A DNA stretch of 64,000 bases, from NCBI GenBank assembly GCA_038250905.1, contig JBBSBV010000006.1:1-64000 (forward strand), in the 5' to 3' direction. A model generated the notes under the pieces. The model ran no database searches. It had not been told where the DNA came from and worked only from the letters and a program-made list of their open reading frames with translations. This document shows positions 9,162-16,700 of this stretch, piece after piece. Position 1 is the first letter of the stretch. Each line of letters opens with the position of its first letter. The DNA comes from JAENVU01 sp038250905. GTDB taxonomy: Bacteria > Actinomycetota > Acidimicrobiia > IMCC26256 > JAENVU01. The translations under genes were made by a program, and so were the position numbers.

Positions 9162-9331
9162 CCGCCGTCGAGCGGGGCGCCTCCGACTACGCCGCTGAGG
9201 TCGCCCGCACCCGTCGCGCTCAGGGTCTGCCGGAGCGCATCCCGAAACACCAGATCGAAGCAGTCGCAGCGTTGCTGGGCCAGCCGGCCAACGACGAGAA
9301 GCAGAAGCGCACGCCCCCAACAACGAGCTAG
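9158..9331 (+). CDS. Small element protein coupled to the preceding micro-gene
   Basis: 57 residues from GTG 9158, overlapping the upstream stop by four bases. The sequence contains EVARTRRAQGLPERIPKHQI followed by a short hydrophobic helix and a Lys/Arg tail. Size and position, just upstream of the replication-type gene, resemble excisionase-like or copy-control micro-genes of actinobacterial elements, but no helix-turn-helix is clear. Support comes from the coupling, the codon pattern and the collinear arrangement. Confidence 0.5.
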   Translation: MTAVERGASDYAAEVARTRRAQGLPERIPKHQIEAVAALLGQPANDEKQKRTPPTTS

Positions 9332-9431
9332 GCCGCGCCTCCCGAGACGGGGAGACGCGGCCAGCACGCGTATCTCGACGTGACGCGTGCGCAGCGTACC
9401 CCTCGACGGGCGTGCGGTCCGAGAGGACACC

Positions 9432-10757
9432 GTGCACTCAAAGAGCGCCAAAACGAAAAAGCGAGCACCGATCGTGCTCCGCTGGCAGAGCGAGCTGTTC
9501 CGCTGCGGCGACCTGCCAACCGACAACCCGAGTCCGCAGGCCGTCGTCGCCGTAGCTGCGGTCCTGGTCACGTTGGCCGACGCCGACGGCCGTAACTGCC
9601 GTCCGTCGATCGAAACGATCATGCGGCTGGCGCACGCGAGCAAGCGCACCGTCAAGATGGCGCTCGGCTGGCTGGTCGCTCATCGTTGGCTCGCGGTCAC
9701 ACGGCAGAGCAGGACCCGTCCGACGGTGTACCGACTGATGCTCGCCGGGGGTGCCGAGGAGCACCCCCAGGAAAATGCTCCGGGGGTGCCGACGGGCACC
9801 ACCAACTGCAAGGCCGGGGGTGCCGACGGGGGTGCCGACGGGGGTGCCGTGGAGCACCCCGACCTCCGACCTCCGACTCCTCCTGAGGAGGAGGGAGGAG
9901 GGGTGCTGTCGCTCTCCTCCGCTAACGCTCCGGTCGCGGCACCCCTCTCGACCGTGCCCCATGAGCTGCTCGCCGGTGACGGCCAGCAGAGTTCCGGAGG
10001 GACGCTCGACCCGGAAGCCTCCGGCGCTGCTCTGGAACTGTCCGGGTTTCTCAGCGAGTCGATTGACGCTGCCGTGATCCGGACGGGGTGGCATTCGGCG
10101 AAGGCGATCACCGGATGGTCGTACCGGATGCTGCTCGCGTACATCGGTCCGAAGGTGAAGCAGCAACGCAACGTGCGTGATCCGTCCCGGTGGATCGCCA
10201 CCGACTTGTCGACGAGGGTGAGCGCAGCGTGCCAGCCGACGCCGCGGATGGCGTACGCGGCCGCGCTCGACGAACTCGATGTAGTCGCCCGGCAGGTATG
10301 GCAGAAGGACCCTGACGCGTGCTGTCCACGCGACGTGTTCGTGGACCTGCTCAGGGAACACCGAATGCTCCCCGGCGACAGCGGTGAACCTCCCGAACCG
10401 TTGGAGCTCGACGGCGACGCGTGGATGCGACAAGCCGCCGACCTCGCCGACGATGCCCCCGCCGAAGCAGCAGCCCGCACCACGGCTCAACGCGAGTACG
10501 AAGCCCAGCAGCTCGAGTACGAGGCGCAGCGACGCGAGCGCGAGGCCGAGCGAGAACGCAAGCGTGCCGAAGCCGAGGAAGGTGCTCATCGTGAGGAGGT
10601 CATGAGGGACGTGCTCGCACGGATGGAAACCCGCGAGGAAGAACTGCCGCGGCATCTCACCCGCGTGCCGCTCGATGTGCTGCTCGCCGACCAGAACCAC
10701 GAGGAGCCGGTGCTCGCCGTATCGATCGCCGACCTGTTCCCACCGGAGCCTGCATGA
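9432..10757 (+). CDS. Winged-helix replication-initiator-like protein
   Basis: 441 residues from GTG 9432, which has GAGAGG five bases upstream; an in-frame GTG at 9387 lacks one. Residues about 30-105 form a winged-helix domain (CRPSIETIMRLAHASKRTVK then LGWLVAHRWLAV), typical of phage and plasmid Rep/O-type initiators. A low-complexity Gly-Val-Pro/Gly-Ala-Asp linker with DNA repeats follows. A middle domain (about 205-320) and a charged coiled coil (REREAERERKRAEAEE) follow it, before a short tail. It overlaps the next gene by ATGA. The role in element replication is inferred from this architecture and position. Confidence 0.62.
   Translation: MHSKSAKTKKRAPIVLRWQSELFRCGDLPTDNPSPQAVVAVAAVLVTLADADGRNCRPSIETIMRLAHASKRTVKMALGWLVAHRWLAVTRQSRTRPTVYRLMLAGGAEEHPQENAPGVPTGTTNCKAGGADGGADGGAVEHPDLRPPTPPEEEGGGVLSLSSANAPVAAPLSTVPHELLAGDGQQSSGGTLDPEASGAALELSGFLSESIDAAVIRTGWHSAKAITGWSYRMLLAYIGPKVKQQRNVRDPSRWIATDLSTRVSAACQPTPRMAYAAALDELDVVARQVWQKDPDACCPRDVFVDLLREHRMLPGDSGEPPEPLELDGDAWMRQAADLADDAPAEAAARTTAQREYEAQQLEYEAQRREREAERERKRAEAEEGAHREEVMRDVLARMETREEELPRHLTRVPLDVLLADQNHEEPVLAVSIADLFPPEPA
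9747..9860 (+). repeat. Iteron-like GGGGGTGCCGAC repeats with inverted copies inside the replication-type gene
   Basis: A perfect 8-bp inverted repeat, GGGGGTGC (9747-9754) / GCACCCCC (9761-9768), is followed by GGGGGTGCCGAC units at 9782, 9816 and 9828 and a partial one at 9840. It ends in an inverted GGAGCACCCC. They encode the Gly-rich linker. Initiator genes of phages often carry their origin as such internal repeats, so this could be the element's origin; a simple coding repeat is the alternative. Confidence 0.5.
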
Positions 10758-11056
10758 GCGACGACCGGCCCCCGGACCGCCCACCGATCCCGCCGCAACT
10801 CCACGCCGAATGGCGCATCGTCGTCCGACTCGCAAGCGGCAGCATCGTGCGCATCGCCTGCGACAGCGAGGACGACTGCCGCGCCACGCTCGCGCGCGTG
10901 CGGTTCGCCAGCATCGAACCGATCGGCTGGATGCTGGAACGCCGTCTCGCGACGCCCTGGTCCAGTTATCGCGTGAAGCCCGAATGGCTCCCCGACCACG
11001 TTCGCGTGAACGGCGACAGTGCGAGAGACTGCGCCGAGCCGAGGAGGCACCCATGA
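10754..11056 (+). CDS. Hypothetical element protein (100 aa)
   Basis: Begins with ATGA overlapping the stop of the replication-type gene and ends in ATGA overlapping the next start, so three genes form a tightly coupled operon. The product has a Pro-rich N-terminus (DRPPDRPPIPPQLHAEW) and a compact alpha/beta core (WRIVVRLASGSIVRIACDSE) ending in basic residues. No recognised family. Gene reality is well supported by the overlaps and by reading in the same frame pattern as its neighbours. Confidence 0.6.
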   Translation: MSDDRPPDRPPIPPQLHAEWRIVVRLASGSIVRIACDSEDDCRATLARVRFASIEPIGWMLERRLATPWSSYRVKPEWLPDHVRVNGDSARDCAEPRRHP

Positions 11057-11727
11057 CCGTCACCGCAATCGGCGTTGTCGCCACCCCGCGAGGACTCACC
11101 CAGCAGCACGACCTCGCCGGGACGCCCGAGCCGTTCACGCTCCCCGCCGCCAACTACCGGCACCTCCAGGACGGCGGGCCGATACCCGTGCTCGTCGACC
11201 ACGACGAAGGTTTCGCCTGCGGCACCGTCGACGCCCTCGTCCGTTCCCGAGCCGACGGCCTGCTCGCCCTGCTGCGCATCCACGGCCCCGTCGTCGACCT
11301 GCTCGCCGACGGCGACTGGCACCTGAGTCCCGGCGTCAGGACCCGTGCGGGCGTGGCGCCGCTGGAACGGGACTACGCCCGACTGTTCGAGGTGTCGCTC
11401 ACCCGGAGCCCCGCGACGCTCAACACCTGTCCGCTGCGCTGGTCCCGCACCGACATCGCCACCGACAGCGGCGGTCAGCCGAACGGCCTGTCCTTGTCGT
11501 GGCGCACGGCCTGGGACCGTGCTCATGCAGCGCTGCAACACCGCGCCTACCGGCGGGCCGACCGCCTCTGGATCATCGACCTCGACCCGCTCGACGCGCC
11601 CACGACGACGCCGACAACGGTCCCCGCCCCGAGCGACGCCCGCCGTCGCGCCGACACGGCTCCTGCTGGGCGGACGTACCGGCACAACCTCGGCGGTCGC
11701 ATCAACGACGCGGCCGCCGTCACCTGA
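11053..11727 (+). CDS. Prohead-protease-like protein (HK97/U35 type)
   Basis: 224 residues from ATG 11053, with GAGGAGG six bases upstream. The core has VLVDHDEGFACGTVDALV (His50), DWHLSPGVRT (Ser92) and LFEVSLTRSPATLNT (about 111-125). These parallel the HxD, SxGx and EVSLVxxPAN signatures of HK97-family prohead proteases, giving a plausible His/Ser catalytic pair. No capsid, portal or scaffold gene is adjacent, so it may be a phage remnant or be used by a satellite that modifies a helper capsid. The tail after about 165 is Pro/Thr-rich and disordered. Confidence 0.5.
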   Translation: MTVTAIGVVATPRGLTQQHDLAGTPEPFTLPAANYRHLQDGGPIPVLVDHDEGFACGTVDALVRSRADGLLALLRIHGPVVDLLADGDWHLSPGVRTRAGVAPLERDYARLFEVSLTRSPATLNTCPLRWSRTDIATDSGGQPNGLSLSWRTAWDRAHAALQHRAYRRADRLWIIDLDPLDAPTTTPTTVPAPSDARRRADTAPAGRTYRHNLGGRINDAAAVT

Positions 11728-11743
11728 CGGGAGCGGCCTGCCC

Positions 11744-13662
11744 TCAGACGGCGGCCTCTTGGGTGTGAATCCTCACGGTCAAATCGCGTGGCTGGCGCCC
11801 TTCGCTAACGATGTTCCGTAGTCGACCGAGGAGTTCCGCCAGGTTGTCCTCGTAGAACGTCTCACCAGCGGCTTCAATGGCGACGCGAAAGTCTTCGGCT
11901 TCTCGGAGCACCTCCACCTCAAGCTCGTCGCCGACCATAAAGTCCGCGAACTCGATGGCCGCTCGCGTCAGGGCGCCGTCGGGATCGTGTTCAAGGATTC
12001 CAAGAACGGCCATCGCCCAAGCCTGGGCGTTGTTGCGAATGAGGAATGCCCAAATTAGGCGTGCAAAAATGACCTTCTCGACCGGCTCGCTGCGGCGGGA
12101 AACGATGAACCAACCCGCAGGGCAGAGTGCGTCCAGCGTGAAGAGGTTCTCAACGGCATCAACGTTCTCCTCGACTTCACCGGACCTGATCCGGGCGGCG
12201 AGGTTCTCGGCTGCATCGGGCTGGCGAATCTGGGCTTCTCCCACTGCCAGTCGCGCGTGGGACGCCGTCAATTGCCCGAGCACTGCGAACGGGTCTGGGC
12301 GCTCAGAATCCCGAATGGCCCTACTGAATTCAGACCAGGCCTCGTCGTATCTGCCCAGAGCTAGGAGTGAGTCGGCGTGAAGTGTCCGGCAGCGCCCACT
12401 CGGGTCGCCAAGTTCGATAGCCCGGCGATACGCAGCTTCGGCGCGCGCGAAGTCATCGGCCCCAAACAGGACTCCCGCGTACTCACCCCAGTAGTAGGAG
12501 CGTTCCCGATACTCCGGGTACGCGTCTCCGACTCGCTTGTACTGAGCGAGCGCGTCCGGGTGTTGACGGGATCGAAGCCAGTTTGCGAAGTTGTATTCCA
12601 TCGAGGCCCGCTGGTCCGGCGCCGCTCGACCGATTGCCGTCCTGAAAATCTTGCTCGCGCGCTCTACAAGAGCCGGCGTCCGCTCCGTGGGCGGCGTCGC
12701 TGACAAACAGAGGAGGCATCCTGCGACCTCGTCCACCTGTACGAGTTGCTCGGCTAGTGCCAGCGCCAAGTCCGGCCTTCCTGCGCGCACCGCGGCCAAG
12801 CCCAACGCGATCGAACCGACCTGTGTCCCGCCAGTTCGCTCAAGAAAGGCAACGACAACATGATCTGCGCCGACGCTCGCTAGCGCTGCGGCGACCAGTG
12901 CCAGTAGGTCCTTAGCCAGGGTTGTCGATTGGACGAACGTCTCGCCTGGTTCCTCAATCGATGCGCCGATACCGGCGCCGAGGGAGAACTCGACAGATTC
13001 CGGGAGCACTCGAAGCGCAGCTTCGCCTACCGGTGCCTTCCCCACGCGAAACTCAATTGCGTGGGAGAGGCCCACCTGCAGTCCCTTGGTCTCGATGAGC
13101 GCAGCTGAGAGGGCAGCTTTGGGCCCGATCACGCTCTCGACCCAGACTCGGAGCGGCCACTGGATGTGTCCGGCCCGAAGGTCCTGCGCCTTGGCTACCT
13201 CGATCCGCAACTCCTTGGCCCGCACAGCCGTGAGGCGGTCTCGCTCGTCGAATCGGATGGCGGCCTGGTCAGTCGTGGCGAACTCAAGGTGGCGCATCTG
13301 GTCGTGGAGCCAAGTGACGTAGAGACAGTTGTTGTGCTCTCGGTACCTGACGATGAGCACCGGCATGGGAAGCGAGAGCCAATACTCGATCTTGTCCCAC
13401 CCACCCGAGCGGTACGCCACGAGTTGGTGGTAGACGCCGTCGCCTTGCCCTGAACGCCAAACAACAGTCCGGTCGTCTCGCTGTCGCCATGGTCGTCTGG
13501 CTCCGTGAAGATCTCAACGATGCGATCCACGCCGTAGTCCTGCGGAGTAGTCCAGGTCCATTCGCTCGGGAACACGTCCTTGAGCTTGACGAAGGACTTG
13601 TCCTCCAGGATGTGCGAGGCGGAACGCTGCGGTTTGCGACGGTTCTGCTTCTTCTTTGCCAC
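11744..13662 (-). pseudogene. DUF4365 (nuclease-fold) plus TPR-like protein, interrupted by a frameshift
   Basis: The minus strand from GTG 13662 gives VAKKKQNRRKPQRSASHILE, then DYGVDRIVEIF and GLLFGVQGKAT. This is the DUF4365 domain, a PD-(D/E)xK-type fold with D46 and Q71-G-K73. Near 13420-13440 the homology moves to another frame: AYRSGGWDKIEYWLSLPMPV, then the second half of DUF4365 and a long helical region with tetratricopeptide-like units (ARAEAAYRRAIELG, LALGRYDEAWSEFSRAI) to the stop at 11744. The downstream 558-codon frame is intact. It is either an inactivated gene, a programmed shift or a sequencing error. It is convergent with the protease gene and resembles defence-type cargo. 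Confidence 0.6.
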
Positions 13663-13858
13663 AAAACTGCCCCCGACCTCGGCACTGGCGCCCAAAGCCG
13701 ACGATTCTCGCGCGGACTGCGAAGTCCCTGCGCCTGTGTAACCGGCGCACGTGACCCGCCCCCGCCTCGGCCCGGCGCTTCTTGGGCAGCGGCCACCTGA
13801 GCGGACTTCCTGCACTGCTCGCGAACGCAACGGCAATCAGCGGTAGAAACCGTGCGCG

Positions 13859-13924
13859 TTTTTTCCGAAGATCGACCCGGCGGGACTCCTCTCCCGCACT
13901 CTCTCGCCCCGCAGCCGGAAAAAA
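13859..13924. repeat. Spaced 9-bp inverted repeat in the divergent intergenic region
   Basis: TTTTTTCCG (13859-13867) and CGGAAAAAA (13916-13924) are exact inverted copies 48 bp apart, unusually A/T-rich for this DNA. They lie between the divergent DUF4365 gene and the small gene starting at 13937. They may be a control region or protein-binding site; the rest of 13663-13936 shows nothing recognisable. Confidence 0.3.
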
Positions 13925-13936
13925 TGCGGCAGAATT

Positions 13937-14263
13937 ATGGACGTGACCGCTCGCCAGACGTCGAACGCTGCCATCCTTGGCAAAACGCTGCGCCGTATGC
14001 GCCGTGATGGTCGCCTCGACGACGTGGCCGAGGTTCTGGCCGTGCTGGCCGGGACGTCGGCCCGCCTGGTGGATGACGCGTGCGCTCCCGGTTCGCCCGC
14101 GCCCGCCTACGCGCAGGCACAGGCGTTGCGCGTCCACGCGGCAGTCGTCGCCGAGCTCGCCGGGCGCGTATCGCCGATGTCGACCGGGGAGCTCGACCCG
14201 TTCGAGCAGATCGCTCGGGAGCTCTCGGCGACGCCTGACCAGTGGCCCAACGGCGGCGTATGA
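13937..14263 (+). CDS. Small hypothetical element protein (108 aa)
   Basis: Starts at ATG 13937 (MDVTARQTSN), with only a weak purine-rich stretch upstream. It is helical and Ala-rich; LRRMRRDGRLDDVAEVLAVL followed by a second long helix (AQAQALRVHAAVVAELAG) vaguely recalls small terminase-type phage proteins, a weak resemblance. It is followed about 80 bp later by the membrane-protein gene on the same strand. Function unknown. Confidence 0.45.
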   Translation: MDVTARQTSNAAILGKTLRRMRRDGRLDDVAEVLAVLAGTSARLVDDACAPGSPAPAYAQAQALRVHAAVVAELAGRVSPMSTGELDPFEQIARELSATPDQWPNGGV

Positions 14264-14341
14264 GCGGCCGTGCCGCGGTGGAGGCTGACTTCACGGCAGG
14301 ATCACGCACCCGGCGACCGATGGGCGTCAGGCTGTCAACCC

Positions 14342-14881
14342 ATGTTGGCCGCGACTGCTCCGAGCCCCTGGTGGACTGTCCTTGCGACGGTTGTTGGTGG
14401 GCTCATCGTCATGTTCTCCAACTTCCTCATCGAACGGCGCCGATCGAGTGAAGACCGTGCGCGCGAGAAGCGGCGGCACGCCGAGGCTGAACTAGCGCGC
14501 TTGGAAGCGCAGCACGCGGAAGTGAGCCGACTGTTCGCTCTGTTCCTTCACCACTCGTTGTTGAGCTCCATCGTCACCGAAACGTGGAACGAGGACCACC
14601 GGGGCGATGAGCAGTACCCAGAGTCGATCGAGGGTGATGTTCGTGCGGCCTTTCTCGCACGCGTCGACCTAACGCACGCGCTGACTAGCAGTGGGTTCTT
14701 GGCGTCCGCTCCTGTCACGGAAGCGGCGAGCGAGCTTCAGAGCTGCATGCTGTACCACTCGCTCCCGAACCAACAGACTCGGGTGGAGTGGGGAAATCGT
14801 CTGAGTAAGGCGTTCGATGAATGGCAGGCCGCGCTTGAGCATGAGGCAGCGGAACTCCGAACGCGTGCGGCCGATTTCTGA
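14342..14881 (+). CDS. Single-pass membrane protein with coiled-coil segment
   Basis: Taking ATG 14342 gives 179 residues: a transmembrane helix at about 10-32 (WWTVLATVVGGLIVMFSNFL), then a basic stop-transfer (IERRRSSEDR) and a charged helix. A soluble helical domain runs to the C-terminus. The frame is open further upstream to 14270, but the membrane helix is best placed near the N-terminus from 14342. No Shine-Dalgarno is obvious. It lies immediately before the EVE-like/DUF3883 gene on the same strand, so it may belong to the same cargo module. Confidence 0.5.
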   Translation: MLAATAPSPWWTVLATVVGGLIVMFSNFLIERRRSSEDRAREKRRHAEAELARLEAQHAEVSRLFALFLHHSLLSSIVTETWNEDHRGDEQYPESIEGDVRAAFLARVDLTHALTSSGFLASAPVTEAASELQSCMLYHSLPNQQTRVEWGNRLSKAFDEWQAALEHEAAELRTRAADF

Positions 14882-14967
14882 CCCGTGACGTCTCAGCACC
14901 TCGTCGACCGCGCCCGGCGTCCGCGCAAGTTCCGGGCCAAGCCGCCCTCGTGTAGCAAGCTGAACCG

Positions 14968-15993
14968 GTGGCGCTTAACACGTGGTGGGATGGCGACGAG
15001 CGTCAGCGGTACTGGATGGAGGTTGCGACGACGGGATCCATGGGCGATCGCTTGATCGCCCCGAAGGTTCCCGACTCGACCTGGTCCTATGAGCTGGTGA
15101 GCGAGGTCCGCCAGGGTGACCGAGTCCTTCACTGGCAGTCCGGAGGAGGCGCCCGCGGGCTCGTCGGCTGGTCGGTGGCAACCGGTGATCCAGAGGTCAC
15201 GCCCGAATACACGTGGCAGCCAAGAGGCACGTCCGGTCGTGCGTTGCTGGGTCCGAGAACTACCGAAGGTTGGGTCGTGCCGCTCGGCGGACTGAACCGC
15301 TTTAACTCCCCGCTGACCGCGGACGAACTGCAAACAATCCAGGGGGACGTCCTCGGCGTCAAGGCTGCTCTCGAACGCGACCATTCCGGCCGTATCTATT
15401 TCCCCTTCTACCTGTACGGCGGACGAGAACTGCGCGCGCAGCAGGGCTATCTCGTGAAGTTCCCGGTCGAGCTCTTCGACGTGCTTCCGAACATCGACGC
15501 TGCGCGAATCGACGAACCAGCATCGAGCGACGAACCGCTGTCTGAGGATAGTGAGCCGCCGAAGCGGTCCGTGCCGAGGGGCCGCACGACTCGCGTTCAA
15601 GACCCGCAGCTTCGTTCGGCGATCGAGAACCACGCAGTTGACCGGGCAATCGAGTACTACACCGAGCTGGGCGGGACAGAGGTCGTGAAGCTAGGCAAGC
15701 CTTACGACCTCAGTGTCGTGGTCGATGGCGACGTGCGCCACGTCGAAGTCAAGGGAAGCTCGCTACTCATCGAGACGGTCGAGCTGACAGTCAACGAGGT
15801 CACCCACGCTCGCGCCTATCAGCCGACCGACCTCCTGGTAGTAGACGGCATCGAATGGACTCGCGTCGCCGGCGAAGTCATCACGACGGGAGGAAGACTT
15901 CGCGTTTGGCGTGACTGGATCCCGGATGATCACGACCTCGCCCCACGCAAGTTCGCGTACTCGCTGCCCGGGTGGCGTAGCGGCCACTACTGA
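14968..15993 (+). CDS. EVE/PUA-like domain fused to DUF3883 nuclease-fold domain
   Basis: 341 residues from GTG 14968. Residues 5-170 look like an EVE/PUA-type base-binding domain (WWDGDERQRYWMEVA; VRQGDRVLHWQS; GLVGWSVATGD). A disordered acidic linker (about 180-210) joins it to a C-terminal DUF3883 domain (about 210-310). That domain carries a PD-(D/E)xK signature: PYDLSV with D247, then HVEVKGSS with E260 and K262. EVE domains in this setting read modified bases, and DUF3883 occurs in phage-defence and restriction proteins. The likely role is recognition and cleavage of modified foreign DNA, a type IV-like restriction function, which is an inference. Its stop overlaps a convergent gene by 7 bp. 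Confidence 0.65.
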   Translation: MALNTWWDGDERQRYWMEVATTGSMGDRLIAPKVPDSTWSYELVSEVRQGDRVLHWQSGGGARGLVGWSVATGDPEVTPEYTWQPRGTSGRALLGPRTTEGWVVPLGGLNRFNSPLTADELQTIQGDVLGVKAALERDHSGRIYFPFYLYGGRELRAQQGYLVKFPVELFDVLPNIDAARIDEPASSDEPLSEDSEPPKRSVPRGRTTRVQDPQLRSAIENHAVDRAIEYYTELGGTEVVKLGKPYDLSVVVDGDVRHVEVKGSSLLIETVELTVNEVTHARAYQPTDLLVVDGIEWTRVAGEVITTGGRLRVWRDWIPDDHDLAPRKFAYSLPGWRSGHY

Positions 15994-16406
15994 GGTCTGG
16001 CGTCGCCGAGCTTCTGGGAGATGACGGCGATGAGGTTGCGGGTCAGGTCGGTGAGACCGTGCGGCGTCGCAGCGTCCCCAGCGGCGATGTGGGCCGCGTA
16101 ATCTCTGGCCTCGACCTGCGACATCAGCTTCGAATGATGTGCGAGCGCATTGACGACAGTGCCTGCGAGTTCGGGCGAGGCCGCGTGCTGGCCGTCGGTT
16201 GCTGCCAGCGCTGCGTAGAGCAATCGTCGCGTCTCGTCGAGGTCGCGTTCCACCTTGGCCCGGTCGTCGCGCCACTCTCGTAGTCCGTCGATGCAGGCGA
16301 CGAGCCCCGCCCCGACGAGCACGCCGCCGACCGAAGCGTTGCCGTCTGCGGCGAGGACGATTGTTCCGCCGACGAGCGCGGCGAATCCGATGATGAGTGT
16401 TCGCAT
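15987..16406 (-). CDS. Small membrane protein of the element
   Basis: Read from ATG 16406 (MRTLIIGFAALVGGTIVLAA), 139 residues. Two closely spaced hydrophobic helices (about 3-20 and 28-45) are followed by a cytoplasmic, charged helical region (REWRDDRAKVERDLDETRRL). The frame is open upstream to 16499, but the membrane helix placement favours 16406. It is the last element gene before attR and overlaps the 3' end of the DUF3883 gene tail-to-tail. No family recognised. Confidence 0.45.
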   Translation of the reverse strand: MRTLIIGFAALVGGTIVLAADGNASVGGVLVGAGLVACIDGLREWRDDRAKVERDLDETRRLLYAALAATDGQHAASPELAGTVVNALAHHSKLMSQVEARDYAAHIAAGDAATPHGLTDLTRNLIAVISQKLGDARPQ

Positions 16407-16501
16407 CGCGCAAGTCTGGTGACCATCCGACCGGCCACCGGCCGATGCCGAACACGGGTTCGTTGGTCGGTCATCGACGACCGCATATCCGATACGCACT
16501 C

Positions 16502-16513
16502 TTGCTCGCCTAC
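16502..16513 (+). other. attR core of the integrated element
   Basis: TTGCTCGCCTAC, partner of 7305-7316 (10 of 12 identical). It lies exactly where the second half of the SNase-like reading frame starts (AYVILDGRRFND), so it marks the right junction of the element with the chromosome. Confidence 0.65.
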
Positions 16514-16669
16514 GTGATCCTCGACGGTCGCCGGTTCAACGACGAGCTGTTGGAACAGGGCTACGCGCGGGTCCTGATCATCGCCCCGAACGGTGTGCAC
16601 GCCCGCACGATGATCGAGGAGGAACTCGCCGCCAAGCGCGCCAGCCGTGGCTTGTGGGCCGCGTGTTGA
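16502..16669 (+). pseudogene. 3' fragment of the staphylococcal-nuclease-like gene
   Basis: Reads LLAYVILDGRRFNDELLEQG, then YARVLIIAPNGV, a charged helix and AAKRASRGLWAAC before the stop at 16667-16669. This is the C-terminal half of an SNase-fold protein (the GRLLAYV / FNxxLlxxGyA / a..eARxxxxGLW signature). It is the exact continuation of the fragment ending at 7316. It has no start of its own; a short open frame upstream reads element sequence. Confidence 0.75.
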
Positions 16670-16700
16670 CGTCCCGGGGATCTGTGGACTGCGGCAGCCG

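Larger units (their letters stand above)
7317..16501 (+). mobile_element. Integrated serine-recombinase element (about 9.2 kb) inserted in an SNase-like gene
   Basis: The element is bounded by imperfect att cores at 7305-7316 and 16502-16513, with the integrase gene directly inside the left end. Contents: large serine recombinase, a promoter/operator-like region, two coupled micro-genes, a replication-initiator-like winged-helix protein, a 100-residue unknown, a prohead-protease-like protein, then cargo (frameshifted DUF4365-TPR, small ORF, membrane protein, EVE-like/DUF3883 protein, membrane protein). No terminase large subunit, capsid, tail, lysis, relaxase or FtsK-type transfer gene was seen. 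It is therefore better described as a satellite-like or degenerate element than a full prophage or conjugative element. Confidence 0.7.

Noticed and set aside
9782..9850. Tandem 12-bp GGGGGTGCCGAC units considered as a CRISPR or microsatellite
   Set aside because: Units are contiguous without spacers and lie in frame inside a coding gene; they are reported as iteron-like repeats instead.
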